Below, in pieces: positions 25,106 through 38,100 of a stretch of DNA of 64,000 nt. Below the pieces are notes generated by a model. The model made no database searches and was not told the origin of the DNA. It saw only the letters and a list, made by a program, of their open reading frames with translations. The stretch is taken from contig VZTI01004803.1 in NCBI GenBank assembly GCA_013397865.1, positions 3,746,873 to 3,810,872 of the forward strand. The letters run 5' to 3'. Source of the DNA: Struthidea cinerea (lineage: Eukaryota > Chordata > Aves > Passeriformes > Corcoracidae). Positions within the stretch are counted from its first letter, which is position 1, and every line of letters starts with the position of its first letter. Made by a program: the position numbers and the translations under genes.

Positions 25106-26363
25106 AAGGTAATAATAAATATAGAATATATAGAGAAGATATACGTGCTTAGAATGGATTTACAGAGAAGCTAAACTCACTGTGGTCCAAAGCTGCTTAA
25201 CTGGAACTGCTCTTCTGTCCTTTAAAACTGACCTTACTGGATTTGAAATCATTACTTTCACTTGTTCCTTTACATTTTCTCACATACCTCATCTCCCAGT
25301 CAACAAAGCTTTTAATGTATGAATAGCAAAATGCATTTGAAGTTTCAGTGATTGGAATGAAATGTAAATCTGATTAGCTGTGTAAGTATCAGGTGAAATA
25401 AATGCAGAAAGGCAGCAGTGGAAATGTTTAATAGATTTGGCCCGTATTTAAATATAGGCACATGTTGAATTGAACTTAGAGATTATATCAGCCTTTAAAG
25501 GCAGATTGTTCCATGTGAAATAGCTTGATTTTCTGTAGTAAGCAGTCTCAATTCAATATTCTAGGAATAAAAGAAAAGCCCAGTTCAAAAGAACTGTGCA
25601 AGTTAAAAGATGTTTGGATTTGCAAAACAGTATCTGTAAAAGTGATGTTTTGATAATTAAGTGTCCATTATTCCATCTGGATAAACTCTCAGAATGCTTT
25701 CTTTTTTACTTTTTAGGCATTTTCTTTTTGTATTCCTATTTTTGTCACTAGCTTTAGCTTTTCAACAGGCACTCTACCTTCCCCCATGCATTCATTCATC
25801 CTGACTGGAAGACCATTGCATACCAAGGAGTTAGTGATCCACATAAGTTAACCCCAAGTATGTCCAGGCTTGTTCTGTGCCACGCTGTCCATCCAGAACA
25901 CCCTCTGGATCATGTGGTGGGGCACAAACCCTTGGTACAGGATGACCCCAGCTGGATGTGAGTGCACCATCTGTGGGGCCTTGCCTTTAGCTGAAAGGAC
26001 AGCAAGAAGTTCTCCTGTGGACATCACTTCTGTTTGACTGTAGAAATAATAGAGTCACTTCCTAGTAAGAAAATCCAATAATAGCTCAAAAGAGGAAACT
26101 CTCCTCTTTGGACAGGATCTGCATTGCATGCTGCATGTGAGTTGTCAGCAACTAAGGGAATATAATAAATATTAGCTGTGCTATTCATTTCTTATCGTTT
26201 TAATTCTAATAAATGGCATTTAGAATGATACCTTACAGAGTCTGAGTGCCTTTCTTATGGGGACCATAATGGACCAGCACCTCCTCTTGCAGAACACCCT
26301 CTAAAACAATTATTCTATTTGTTCTTTTCTTTTTTCTAAGGTTATCTTAAAGGATTAAATTAT
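25106..26363. other. Non-coding DNA with a GC-richer unassigned patch
   Basis: Mostly AT-rich unique sequence. A GC-richer patch at about 25850-26010 has no recognised repeat and no reading frame of note. The 13-mer CAGAACACCCTCT occurs in it and again near 26290. Confidence 0.45.
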
Positions 26364-26660
26364 TGTCATGACTTAACTCCAGCTGGCAACTAAGTACCAC
26401 ATGGCTGCTCACTAGCTCACTCACTCGCTCACTCACTCACTCACTCACTCCCTGCCCTCTCCACCCCCGGTGGGAAGGAGAATTCGAAAGAAAAAGTGAG
26501 CTAAGAACAATTTAATAATTGAAACAAAATACAAAATGTGACAGTAATAATTGGACACTACTACTACAGATTTGAATGTAAAGAGGAAGGAGGAAAAAAA
26601 GTCAAGGGATACATATGATACGTGGTAAAATTGCTCACCAACACACTGACTGATGCCTAT
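26364..26660 (-). mobile_element. Truncated ERVK-type LTR, 3' portion
   Basis: The plus strand reads TGTCATGACTTAACTCCAGC, then TGGCAACTAAGTACCACATG, a CTCA-rich array, a C-rich and GGTGGGA segment, GAACAATTTAATAATTG, and TTGCTCACCAACACACTGAC. This is the reverse complement of the R-U5 end of a very common bird ERVK-type LTR, so the element lies on the minus strand with its 3' end at 26364. Similarity stops near 26660 and the U3 half is missing. No second duplication copy can be found because one end is lost. The 86-codon minus-strand frame here is spurious. Confidence 0.82.
26408..26450 (+). repeat. (CTCA)n simple repeat inside the ERVK-type LTR
   Basis: About ten CTCA/CTCG units grow out of a CTCACTCACT motif that belongs to the LTR itself, so this microsatellite was seeded by the insertion. 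Confidence 0.85.
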
Positions 26661-28127
26661 CCGGTCCACAAGCAACACACTCAAATGTGTAACATATATT
26701 TCCATAAATAAAAGAAAAAAAACTATGTGATAAGACTTGGCTATATTTCATCTCTTCACATTTAAGTGCTGTGAAATACTGAGAAATGTCCAGGATTTTG
26801 GCTGTTCTTGTAAGTAACTAACTCGGCCAACAGTGATTGTTGCAGCCTACTTCAGCTGTTCTAGTTGAGGGAACTATGTCCCGTGCCCCAGGAAGGGGAA
26901 GTCTGGGCTTCCATACCTGTACCAATTACATGAAAGACTGGAAATCCATTCCTTCTCAGGTCAGCAGTAAAGTCCATGACATGCATATTTTCCATGGGGT
27001 TCTGCTGTAAACTTGCAATTCTGTGCTGAGGCCTCAGCTTCTCCCCTGCCCCCAAGTAATTCTCCAAAGTTGTCTTTTCTTATTAGTAGGCTGTCTAGAG
27101 GTTTTTTTTCCCTTCTTTGCTTAGTGAGTTTTACAGGAAAGAAATGAGCAGAGAACATCTTTAAATCAAATGTGGTAATTGTGCATAACTGGCAACCTTT
27201 TAATAACATGCAAAGAGGAATTTCCATCCATATTTACAGTCTTCTAGTGTCAAAAAAGGACAAAGCAGTCACAGCTGATGCTATTTTTAGATCTGGATCA
27301 GGCCTTGCAGAGTGTACTGTAGAGCCAAGACTGACACAAACTGAAGAATAATTACAATCAAGCTCATGAAATTTTAACACAGAAGTGGCTGCATTATTTA
27401 GAACATTAGTGTGGTTTCAGCAAAAAGTAATTACTGGTTATCTGTTGCCAGAGACATCATTTGCTGTCTAACTCTAGAGGTGCTGTTTATGTAGGAAATA
27501 ATGGAAATAGTTTCAAATATTTTAAGTAAGTCTACAGTAAATATTTTTTGTGTGCTTCAGCTGCCTTTGGTTGAAGAAACTGGACTGGTACCAAATAGAA
27601 TACATGTAATTTCTCCTTAATTATGGTGAATCATTTTTCTTTCAGTTTTCTAGAGTGATTTACATTGCAAAATTTACCCCATTATAACAAATTCCTCCAC
27701 AGCTCTGTTAGCATGTCAAGCTGAGAAAAGTCTTGGGCTGCTCAATAAAGCTGTATCAGCAGTAAAAAAAAAATTATAGCCCCTCCCACTTTGGAGTTTT
27801 GGCCACTAGAAAAGTGGAGAAAAGATGTGCTTCCTCATATTTTTGTGTGCTACAGGAACATCCAAAGCACGGCAAGAGATTTAAAAGTTTGAAAGAAGTG
27901 CAGTCCACGTGCTCTGCACAGGGTGCATGGCAAGAGAGGGAGAAAAGGTTGGTGCAGAGTTCTTTCTTTACCTTAACAAGAAATTGCTGTTTTGATAAAA
28001 TGCAAATACAGATCGTGAACAAATCTTCCCATATGGGAGAAAACCATATGCAAAAAGGATCAGATAAATCCCGAATGGCTTTCTGTAGCCGGTTGGGTTC
28101 GGACACTGGGCGGAAACACCAATTAAG
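26661..28127. other. Unassigned non-coding DNA left of the CpG-rich LTR-like element
   Basis: No gene or recognised repeat is present. If the element at 28128-29143 is a 5' LTR on the minus strand, the right part of this stretch (about 27770-28127) would be its leader or internal region, but no gag- or pol-like protein can be read there. Overlapping frames of 113 codons (plus) and 110 and 120 codons (minus) resemble nothing known. Confidence 0.4.
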
Positions 28128-28327
28128 TGTAGTGGTTTAACTTTAGATTTTAATACATACTTTTTGGTGAGATAAAAATTAGGAGAATGCAGAAGCAGGC
28201 ACAACTTACAGACTATTACTGAGTTTATTAACAGATTTAAAAGACAGAAGGAAAAAAACTTGCTATGGTGTGGTACATTTTCTTCTATGAATCTCACAGT
28301 TCTTTCACACTGCAAGCCATAGATCAT

Positions 28328-28641
28328 CACGTGGGGTTATTAAAGATGAATTATGTTGCCTTAAACACGAAGGTTTTTTCTTGCCCCCAGTCTCTTAAAA
28401 GCTTTTTTTTTTCTCTTTGCCTTTAAGCAGTTCGGCATGGGCACTTTACAGCCTTCAAGGGCTACACGTGAATGTCCATCCTCCCATGTACTCTAAATGG
28501 TTTAAAGAAATGCACAGTTCGATATTACAGTTTTTTACCACGGCATGATAGAGATATTTTAAACTGCGCACGTGATAACGCAGCACCGCCCTTTCTTTTC
28601 CTCCGAAGCCATCTCAGCTCCGTCCCACGTGACGTGACTCA
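28328..28641. promoter_or_regulatory. Cluster of four CACGTG E-boxes with overlapping CRE-like and AP-1-like sites
   Basis: CACGTG occurs at 28328, 28465, 28569 and 28626. The last runs into TGACGTGA (28630-28637) and TGACTCA (28635-28641), giving three overlapping factor sites in 16 bp. Such palindromes bind bHLH-ZIP factors (USF, MITF/TFE, MYC families), and TGACTCA binds AP-1. Binding is inferred from motif identity only. Confidence 0.45.
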
Positions 28642-29070
28642 CTTTTTTCTTCGGGCTCCGAACTTGCCATGATACTGCTTGGCTTCATGGTGGAGAGAGA
28701 CCTCCGCTCTCTCTCTCTCTGTGCTGCTGGCCGCATGGCACCTGCTTCAGTTCGGAGCAAAATGCACTGGCTGCAGGCAGGGGCTTCTTCTGGCTCCCAC
28801 TGGCTCAGCGTAGTGCAATGGCGTAGTAAAATGAGGGTCCTGCCGGTCCCAAAAAGCCACTCAGAAGGCTTCAGCCGCATCTGCAGCTCAGAGGCAGCTC
28901 CCCCTTAACAACCCAGGGTCCGTACCGCGGTGCTGGGAAAAGGGGGGCGGGAAGAAACCCCGGCCCGGCCCGGCCCGGCCTGGCCTGGCAGGGCCTGCAG
29001 GCCGGGGCCACCCCCCCCACTTTCGGCAGGCTAGCTAGAAAAGAAGACCAAACTCTGCCTTCCCGCGTGG
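28560..29070. other. CpG-rich segment (island-like) inside the LTR-like element
   Basis: Relative to the AT-rich surroundings this half kilobase is visibly GC- and CpG-rich (GCACCGCCC, CCGTACCGCGG, CCCCGGCCCGG). It lies entirely inside the LTR-like element, so I read it as element-derived rather than as the promoter of a host gene. Confidence 0.6.
28961..28989 (+). repeat. GC-rich pentamer array (GGCCC)n then (TGGCC)n
   Basis: About four CGGCC/CCCGG pentamers are followed by two TGGCC variants. It is a short GC simple repeat within the CpG-rich part of the LTR-like element. Confidence 0.85.
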
Positions 29071-29143
29071 TTTAAATATGGAAATTTAGAGAAGCATTAT
29101 TGGTTTAAAAGGTTGCCTGTCAATTCAGGGTCAACCCACTACA

Positions 29144-32100
29144 CTTTCCCACGACATGCTGCACAGGTCCTCTCCATGGAGAGAAGTTCCTCCTTTTGGT
29201 CATTAAAGCTATTATATGAAATTTTCACATAAGAAAGCAACTCTGTTCATAAAGGATGTTTGCACGAGAGCTTCTTACTACACTTTTAAATAAATCAAGG
29301 TAAATTTTAAATAAAAGCAAGACCATTCATATTCAGGTCCCCATGCTTACCTTCAAGTTATTTCAAGAACTTAACTGTTAAGTAGGACAAATCCAAGGTC
29401 ACTGTTTTATTTATGTCCTTGCTTGAACTGGCAGCTAAGACTCTGAGGAAACACTACCAGATGTGTGCAATGAGCACACTTCCCAGGGCACTACTCCCAG
29501 CACCCACAGTAAAGATGCTGGACCAGGCTTCTGGGACACGAAACTCTAAGTTGTTGCATTACTACTGGCTTCAGCTTAAACATCACAAAATGAACTTCTA
29601 TATTTTTAGTAAATCTGTGTCTACATGTGTGCCTGACCCAGCTGCAAATACTGTACTGCAGCTTGTGTTCTATATACTAGAAAGCTTCAAGTCGGTCTAG
29701 ATTTTGATCTAGACCGTTCTTATCTTTCTTTTTTTCAATTTTTTTCATTAACAATATTAATAGTCTAATGAAAATAATGACGAATTAAGATGACAATAAA
29801 ATGAAGAAAATCACAGTATCTTTTAGAGCTGGTTGAAAACATTGCTTTGGAAAAGTTTCTGTTAGGAATTCCTGATTTATTAAAAAAGAAACATTCCAAG
29901 GAACATATAGATTCAGATAAAGTCAGAAATAAATTTAGCTGATTGCTGTTGGAAACCCATTTTGATTCCTGATTAGTTCTAATTTTGGTAACATCCTGAC
30001 TTTCTTAAATTATACATTATTTTATTTTTATAGTGGCCTAACTGTAAACAATTTATTACTGCGGGTGGCTTTTATTAATGTCAGATAATGTATAATAAAT
30101 GTGAGTAGTGAAGAAGTTCAGAGAGGATTTCCAGTTTTTCATCTTTTATTTGGGAAGTGTCCTGCCATTTCTTTTTCATTTACCATTGAAAGGAATTTTT
30201 TTTTCTTAATACTGCTTCAGCTGCATTGGTTTTCATTAAATGGGTCTGTAATAACACAATAGCAAACCTGTGAAAAATCCCTGCTCTTCAGTAGGGATTA
30301 TTTTTCATATATTTTGATTTTTTTGGTGCCAATTTGATCTCTTAAAATTTAACAGGCAGGAATTTTTGACTGAAACTTACCTTCCACTCTGACTTACCTT
30401 TCACTCTGGGCTTTGATGTTGTTTTAGATATCCAAACATGAATGGTAGTGTTCTTGAGCCAAAAAAAGTTTAGTTAACATCAGACATTCTCTGTGCAGCC
30501 CAGTGTTTGTCATCTCTTATATTTAAAAACATTTACTGCTGGCAGGTAAAACATACATTAAAGATGATATGAAGTTGTAAAGAATATAAACAAGAAAGGA
30601 AAGTGGAGAAGAAGCAAGATGAAGGGTCTGAAATCTGTTATTCTAATGTAATACATGCCCTGTAAAGCGACCTGCATTATGTAAAGCTGCTGTAGAGTTT
30701 AACGGGTGATAGTTCCACAGAGCCCTTCAGTGAGTTTAAATGTACAGTTACTTACTAAAAGGTGTTATAAATTATGAGACCAAAGTTTGTCACTAACTGT
30801 TCATCCGATAACAGCATTAAAATGTTACAAAAATAGTAGACCCATAAAAATTTTAACTGGCCAATAATGATTTGTCGTAGTGGCAGATTCACCAGCAGAG
30901 CTGATTCATTGTGCTAATACACCAGTTTTTACATCTGCGTGTAACAGTCAGGGAACATTTCTGTTTGAAAAATAACCTGGTCAGGGAAAAAAAAAAGATG
31001 TCAAAAGATGTGCTAATCATGAGGACTTACAAATAGTTCCAGAAAAACACAGAAAGCTGGGATTAATTAAATTATCTTTTCTGGGAAAAAACCCTAACCC
31101 CCATGTCTGCAACTTTAGAGCAGAAATATTCTGTTAGGATTTGACTGTAAGACAACTCTTCCCTTCTGAGTTTGCATCGTAAACTCTCACAGTCTTATTA
31201 TTTGTCTTGTGAGTCTTAAGAACCCCTTGGATTCATTTAACAGATTATCATATTTTCTTTATTAAAAAGATATTTTCTCAGTCCTCCTGGCTTTAGAAAC
31301 TTTAAGCTCAACTGAGCAATATTGAATACTAAGAGTAACACTGAAAAAGAAAAGACCATTCAAAAACTCACTGAAAACTGACTCGGTATTTCTGGACATT
31401 TGGAGCTGGCAGTACCGCTGATGCTCATATGTGGGTGAACAGTTAGGTCAGAGCTATTTTACGGACTTGTTACTATGAGAGATTTATACCACCTGGAGAG
31501 TTTCTTTCTGCCAACTTCTCATTGACAGCACAACCTGACAGGAACAAAGAAATAAACCCTCATTCCTCATTTTAGCCAATTTAACAAAAAAGCTGTCACA
31601 TCTTCACTGAATGGTAAACTCCTCTGTCACACACTCTTCAATAAAAAGATTGGGTTTTTTTAATAGCAGAATGTTAGCGTAATAAAATGACATTTGCAAT
31701 CTATTGAATTTTTAAATCTTTATGTTGACTGAAGAAAGCAAAAGGCAATGTTACTGAACAGGTTATATTTCTTTAAGAAGAAGTCTATACATCAGTGGGG
31801 GAAGACATTGGCAAATTTTTCCAGCTTTAGCACAATAGTGTATGATGCCTATATTCATTTTAATGCTCGGTTTTGTACCATACAGTGCTTAGCACAAATA
31901 CCAGAGATTAATGTGGCCTTGTGTTAACTCCCCACATCTGTTACTAATGAGTCTTGTGCCGGTTAATGCTTCCTTATTAATTTATATTAGTGATTGAGAT
32001 GTACTAGAGAAGTCTTAGTTTTGAGAACAGAGATAGAGTACTGAAGCAAAGAAGGATAAGAGAAGAGCACCCTAACCTGATCACGTATTTGAGATACTCT

Positions 32101-35100
32101 CCAGGAAAGAAGATTCATCAGAAGATCTGGGACCATAAAAGGAAATTTTGAGAAAAGGGATGTTCCCAAAAGTCCACCAAAGACCCTCAAAAGACCTTTA
32201 CGCATATCCAAATAAGTTCACGGAAATAATTAGCCTGTATGCATGTATTCAGGAAATGTAATGAATACGTAATAAAAATGTAATGAATATGTATTATCTT
32301 CAGGAATATAACCTGGTCTGTTAAGTTGCTGGGCATGCATGCTGCAATTCTGTAGAAAACTGTATGGTTAGTTTTATCCTTGTGTTTTATGTTTCAATTT
32401 AGTCCTTAATAATTTTTTTAAAACTGTAAATGGTGAAATCTGATATCTATTTTAAAGTTGAGTGAATAAGATTTTCAGAACCCAAATATGTGGAGTTCTA
32501 AAATACCAGAAGCAGACCAGTATCTCGGAAACTTTTTTCCTTGAGCCATTGAAGATCAAGTGATATCACAGCCTTTTGAATAAAGAAGGCTGATGAGGCA
32601 CACAAATGAATCTTGACACAGGACAGAATGAAAAAAGAAAAGGTTTTGAAGAAGGAAAAGAAAATTATTTTGACATCTTACATGAGACTTAGCAGAAAAG
32701 GTTCTCTCTATGCTTCATATTTCATGGTCTCGTGCTGAGCTGATGATGAGATGTTCCGTAGTCATAGAAGATAGTCTCTTAAAAAATGTTCAAGAACTGT
32801 GAAGACAATGCACATATATTGTTCTTGGTCTTGCCTACATCTGTATAGCACATTTGTAAGAAAGAACAGTCCAGGTGTATTTTCATGTTATGATTTTGGC
32901 CTCCACACATAGAACTTTAAAATACCTAATATCTGCACTAGCATGCAATTGAGCAAATCCACAAAGATGTTTTCTTCATAGTCTCTTGTACAGAGTTGAA
33001 GTTGGATGGATGAATCTGATCTTCAAATCAAAGGACATGTGCTTAACGTGGATTGCTCACCGTTAACCATGTTAGAAAGGAACTTCCAACATCATGAACC
33101 AAGAAACCCAGGGCATAGCAAAGGATGTGCTTTGTGAAAGAAGGGAAAGCTGAAAGCAGATGGAATTCATTGGATGGAATTCAAATGGTACAGATGATTG
33201 ACTAATTTGCAAAAAAATTTTCACTGAATAGTTTATTTTGATCCCTGTCATTTTATCTTTCTTAAAAGACTGAATTTTTGGCTACAGTTACGCTTAGTAA
33301 CGTTAGCATTTTATCTTCCTTTGTAATGTTTTGGAGGTTGAGACTAAAAAATGGAAAAAACCCTATATTCTTCTACTAAAATCAAAAGTAAGTTTACATG
33401 TGTTTTTGTTTCTAATGAAACCTATGCTCCAGAATAAAAAAAAAATCCCAACTGTTTCTGAACTGCAGAAAACATTTTCAACGATTTTTGAAAGTGAAGT
33501 ACTATTTTCTGACAGCTACAAGCCGTAATATTCTCCTCTGTGAAAGAAAAAAAATGTTATAAAAGACTAGTTGATGTTCAATTCCTATTTACAGAAGGAA
33601 AAAAATTATTCATCCAAGTTGCTATATAAAGGATTTTTTCTGATCATACCTCATGAACTTCTGGGATCTTTGGAAGACTTTCTTTCCTAGGCAATTGAAA
33701 ATGAGAGATTCCTGTAAAAGGAGTGGCAAAATGAAGAAGCAGGAAGAGATTCTGGGACATGATGTCCCAAGTGGGTGCTTTCAGAAGGTATCCAAATATG
33801 CTAAACCACCTTTGTGTATTCTTTAGGACATTTATAAATAAAGTACTAGGGAATACACTGTTTTCTACAGATTAAATCTATTTTACACTTATGGCATGCT
33901 GCTCAATAAATGAGTTTAACTTGTAGCATTGGTGGCTAATATGTTATTGTCACCCTAGACTACACTGGGAAGAGTTTAGAGTTTATAGACAACATTTTGC
34001 ATTTACATCAGGATTGAGCTTGTTTTAAACCTCAGCAGTAATCCCAAAATTGTGTGGACACATCGTGACTATTTTCCTTTTGCTAGCTACTGGAACAAAA
34101 GTATGGTTCAATAAGCTTCAGCTGTAGATTAGGAAAGTAAATGCATGTGAATACAATTCTCATTATGGTAGTTAGAAATGCAAATTGAGACACCCTAATT
34201 ATGGTTCCCATATGACACTTATTTCCATTAATGATAATTTTATAGGTTTTAAAAAATTGAATGAATATTAATAAATCATGACTTATTCTTGCAGAGGCCA
34301 TTAGGTATCAAACAGTTGCTTTCAGTATAATTATAGTTCTGCTGCAATGATTTATAATCAAAAATCAAAGGTACAACCTGCCTTCCCCCCAGGTCTGGTT
34401 CTCAGTATCTACACATAACTTGATAAAAGAGAGCAAACCTTAGCAATGGCACTTAAATAAATCAATGCTTTCCAGTTGTTGCGGTGCTGTGTCTTGTGGC
34501 TCTCCTTACTTCCAGCACAAACTCTTCACTGCATACCGATGTTCACTGGCATACCAAGACCAGCTTTACTGTTGCTGGATGAAGGAAGAGTTCCATGATT
34601 TCTTTTTTCTGCTTTCAGTGTAGTTGATTAAACTGACAGACATTTTAAAGAGGATGTGGCATATTGACAATAACTGTTTCAATGAAGAAGCACCCCTTTA
34701 ATGATTAATTTATGTTGTAGTGACCTTAATTTTCACAATTATATGTCACTGTAAGTTAATACCAGGAAGAGTTCGGACTTGTTTTTGAAAATACGTAATA
34801 TACTTAATTTCCTAGTACATCAGAAAATGGTACACTGTGATATAGTCCAAATCTTTCTCTCATTGAATTTCACCTGAAATAACAATACAATTAGACCTCA
34901 GATATTAAGAAAGCTTAAAATCTAATATTTTTTGAAGAACACAAAATAGATTCAGGTTGTCCCCTCCTTCCTCTTAGACAAGTTACGAAAGACCTGGGAG
35001 AGTTACAAGGAGCTCACTTATGATGAAAATAAGAAGAATAATTTAATCTAGAGGTCACAAAGTGGAATATCAAATAAACAGTATAAAATTGGCTGTGGTA

Positions 35101-38100
35101 TGTAAAAATAGGTTGTTGTTAAACATCAGAAAAAAAATTATCCTGGTATCTAGATTGAAAAATACATATTTAACCATAGATATTGACTTGCCAGAAAGTT
35201 GCAAATAAAGCAAAAGAACTGGGATGAGTCCTGTTAGAAAAGACTTGGATTAAAATTTAATTAAAAAAAACAGTGTTTCAGCTTGTTTTAGGGAATTAAT
35301 ATTTCAATTAAAGCTTTGTTTCTAAGGACAAATAATCCATAGTGAAAACTTCCCAGGCTTTTCTGATGAAAAAGGTAAAAAAACCTGAGGACTGCAATCT
35401 AGCATGCAAATTCTTTCACAGAAGAATCCTGTGAATGAGAATATATCACTCCATCCGTAGAAGGAGTAATACCTTCCTCAGTAAGATTAAAGAGATGATG
35501 CAAGTGCACAAGGGTTTCAGGTTTCAGGACTCAGAAATATTTTCTTACCTTGAGGAAAAAATCTGACCTCATTTCTTTCCCATGATATTCTAATCAAGAA
35601 TTTTGGCGGTTTGGGGGTAGGGGTGGGGGGAAGGGGTAAGATTAATAAATGTAGAGTATAGAAAGTTCTGCCAAAGTTAGGCTGCTGCTATGGTATCACA
35701 ATGCCAGGCTTCAAAATTCCTGATTTGCATACAAAGATGGGAAGGGTTTCAGTCTGATGAAGTAATGTAAATGTGCTCTTTTCCTAGGAATGTAATTAAT
35801 GCATTTCATTGTCACAAATGAAAATTATATCAAACAAGTTACATAAATAAATAAATCCAAAGTTTTGCATTTCTTTCATGTAAAACATGATGAATTAAAT
35901 TATGCTGAAAAAATTCTAAAAATAAAAAAATTAAAAAATAAATTAACAGAAATAAATTGATGAAATGCTTTTAGGAATGCTTTGTACAAAAGTCATTACA
36001 GATCCCTGTTGATACCTATGAGATTTTACTCTGATGGGATCTAAAGGACATTAACTCACCTGGAAGTACCATTTGGGTTGCCTAATTGTGCTTTATTAGT
36101 TTACCTCGAGGGACATCCTTGAAGTCTATAAGAGATGTCAATGTAACCCTAGCTTTTCATTGACATTGCACCTAACAAACTCATGTATTTCTCAGAAATG
36201 TATATTATTCCTATAATGAAAATTCTAAAATGAAGCTATTTTGTTTCTTTGTAAATTTTGGGGGTTGATGTGATGATTTTTTGTTTTGCTTCATATCAGT
36301 ATACTAAATGGAAAAAAAGGAAAAAACTACTAGAAGAGAGAATTAGTTTCTTTTCACCTAGGCTTGTAATTCTCAATATCAAATATTTTACTAAAGTGGT
36401 TCTGAAATGAATGTTCTCTCTAAGCCAAACCTGGAGACTTGCATTTTTGAAGAGTCACTTTGACTGTAAAATATACATGTTCCTTTTCACTGGATTAATT
36501 AAATATTCTTAATAGTCAGCGCAGATTTTCCCAGTACTCTCAATATTTAGTACTCAGTCACTTTTCTGCTGAAATTAGATTCTGCATAATTTTGCACTCA
36601 GTGTTTCTTCTATTGGATTTGACCAATTCATCACTGTCCTTTCTCACTGTAGTGCAAATAACTTTTAGCTGCATATAGGCAGGCAGTGATTATCAGTCTA
36701 TGCACTGGCAACTGTTAGGAGCAACCTTATTAACTAAATTAAGAAATAAAAAAGGTTCCAGAATTTTTATTGAACTACTATTTTTGGCAAAACCTATTTT
36801 GAAAAAAAAAGTATTCTTTACAATAAGTCTACTACAAGAGATATCTAGAAACCTGATTAAGAAACTTTTGCACCAGAAAAAATGAAAACTTCTGTTTGAA
36901 AACTACATTATTTGGACAGATAATTTATTATTTTATATTGCCATTAAAATTCTTCCTTTCCTTCATGATGTTTTAATAGCAAATGCATTTAGTAAATATC
37001 ATATCACATTCCATCCTATGATCTTGTCATGGCAGTGCAACAGAACTTAAATATTCTAGTTTCTTTTCTGTCTACTTAATTTAAAAAATGAAGGGAATAT
37101 GTCATATAGAATAGGACTACATATTTTTTCAGAAGTATGTTTGGTGCAAATTTGGAATCAAATTATTTTAAAACATGAATGTTTCCCACAAAGGGAAACT
37201 CTCAGTTCTCTCTTAACTCTAATTACAAGGATAATGGTGCATTCAATTATGTTTTCTTCTTTTACAGGGAAAAATTAGATAACAATATATAATTAATAAT
37301 GTAGCACCTATCTCCTGCATACAACATTGTAGTTGTATACACTTAATGAAGAGAAGAGAGGTAATTTCTGCATGCAGAGGGAGAAAGATGATGTGGAAAC
37401 ATTGGGGAAAATTCTGAGGATAACGGAATTGTAAAGTTCACAGTTGACCCTGACAGACTGCTGAGGTTGGACATTTAATGAATACTGCAGTCTCTACATT
37501 AAATTCTCTTTTTCCAAGAAACTGTACCTTAAACAAGATTTCTATTTCACTGTATTCTGCTACCAGAAGTATAACCATGGGCATGCAAACCTTCTGGCTA
37601 TTTCCCTGGGCTTCATCTGACAATCTAACCTGATAGATTTACTCAGCGTGTTTTCTACTTTATTACTTCTCTCAGCAGCAAATTATGCTGCCTATACACC
37701 TATTACTTGTTCCTTACTAGATCCACCTACCTTACTTTTTTTAAAACCAACATGGAAATCATAAAAACACCTCTTCCTCTCCTTTTCCAGATTTCTTACT
37801 ATCAGTTGTGCCAGCCACTAGCCAAAGTATGAACCCTGGTGGTAAGATTCCAATAAATTCTGATGCCAACATCCATAGAGAGAAGATAATTTTTCTTATT
37901 CATTTTCCAAATGATTTCTTTAAGCTTTTTCAGAGCATGAAACTTTGATCTTATTCTTTATGCTAGTTTTTGTATTTCTCAATTTTTTTTCTTTTTTTTT
38001 TTCCTCTAGAAAAAGAGGGCATCCAATGAAAATCATTCTTCTTCATGGGACATTTTATCCACTTTGATCTAGTCATACTTCATATGGTCAACTAAGAGTC

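Larger units (their letters stand above)
28128..29143 (-). mobile_element. CpG-rich LTR-like element (1,016 bp)
   Basis: The ends are TGTAGTGGTTTAAC and GTCAACCCACTACA, an imperfect inverted pair with TG...CA limits. The right terminus CAGGGTCAACCCACTACA matches the terminus of the ERVL-type LTR at 25083-25100 at 16 of 18 positions, which ties it to that class. On the minus strand AATAAA lies about 110 bp before the left end and a TATTTAA lies about 70 bp from the right end, favouring minus orientation. The shared right terminus would by itself favour plus, so the strand is uncertain. The flanks (TTAAG and CTTTC) show no direct duplication: it may be one LTR of a decayed provirus or have lost a flank. 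The middle is CpG-dense and includes a GGCCC pentamer run. The 88- and 79-codon frames inside are not genes. Confidence 0.62.

Noticed and set aside
28085..28121. A tRNA gene suggested by GGGTTCGG and a terminal ACACCA on the plus strand
   Set aside because: No acceptor 5' strand, D-arm or anticodon arm is visible upstream, and genomic tRNA genes do not encode CCA in birds. A retroviral primer-binding site is the better, still weak, reading.
27774..28330. Frames of 113, 110 and 120 codons on both strands left of and into the CpG-rich element
   Set aside because: No similarity to gag, pol or any host protein could be read, and the frames overlap on opposite strands, as expected by chance.
28614..28908. 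CpG island with ATG-containing frames and a GTGAGT donor, read as the first exon of a host gene
   Set aside because: The whole island lies within an element with TG...CA inverted ends and a terminus shared with an ERVL-type LTR. An LTR origin explains it better than a host promoter.
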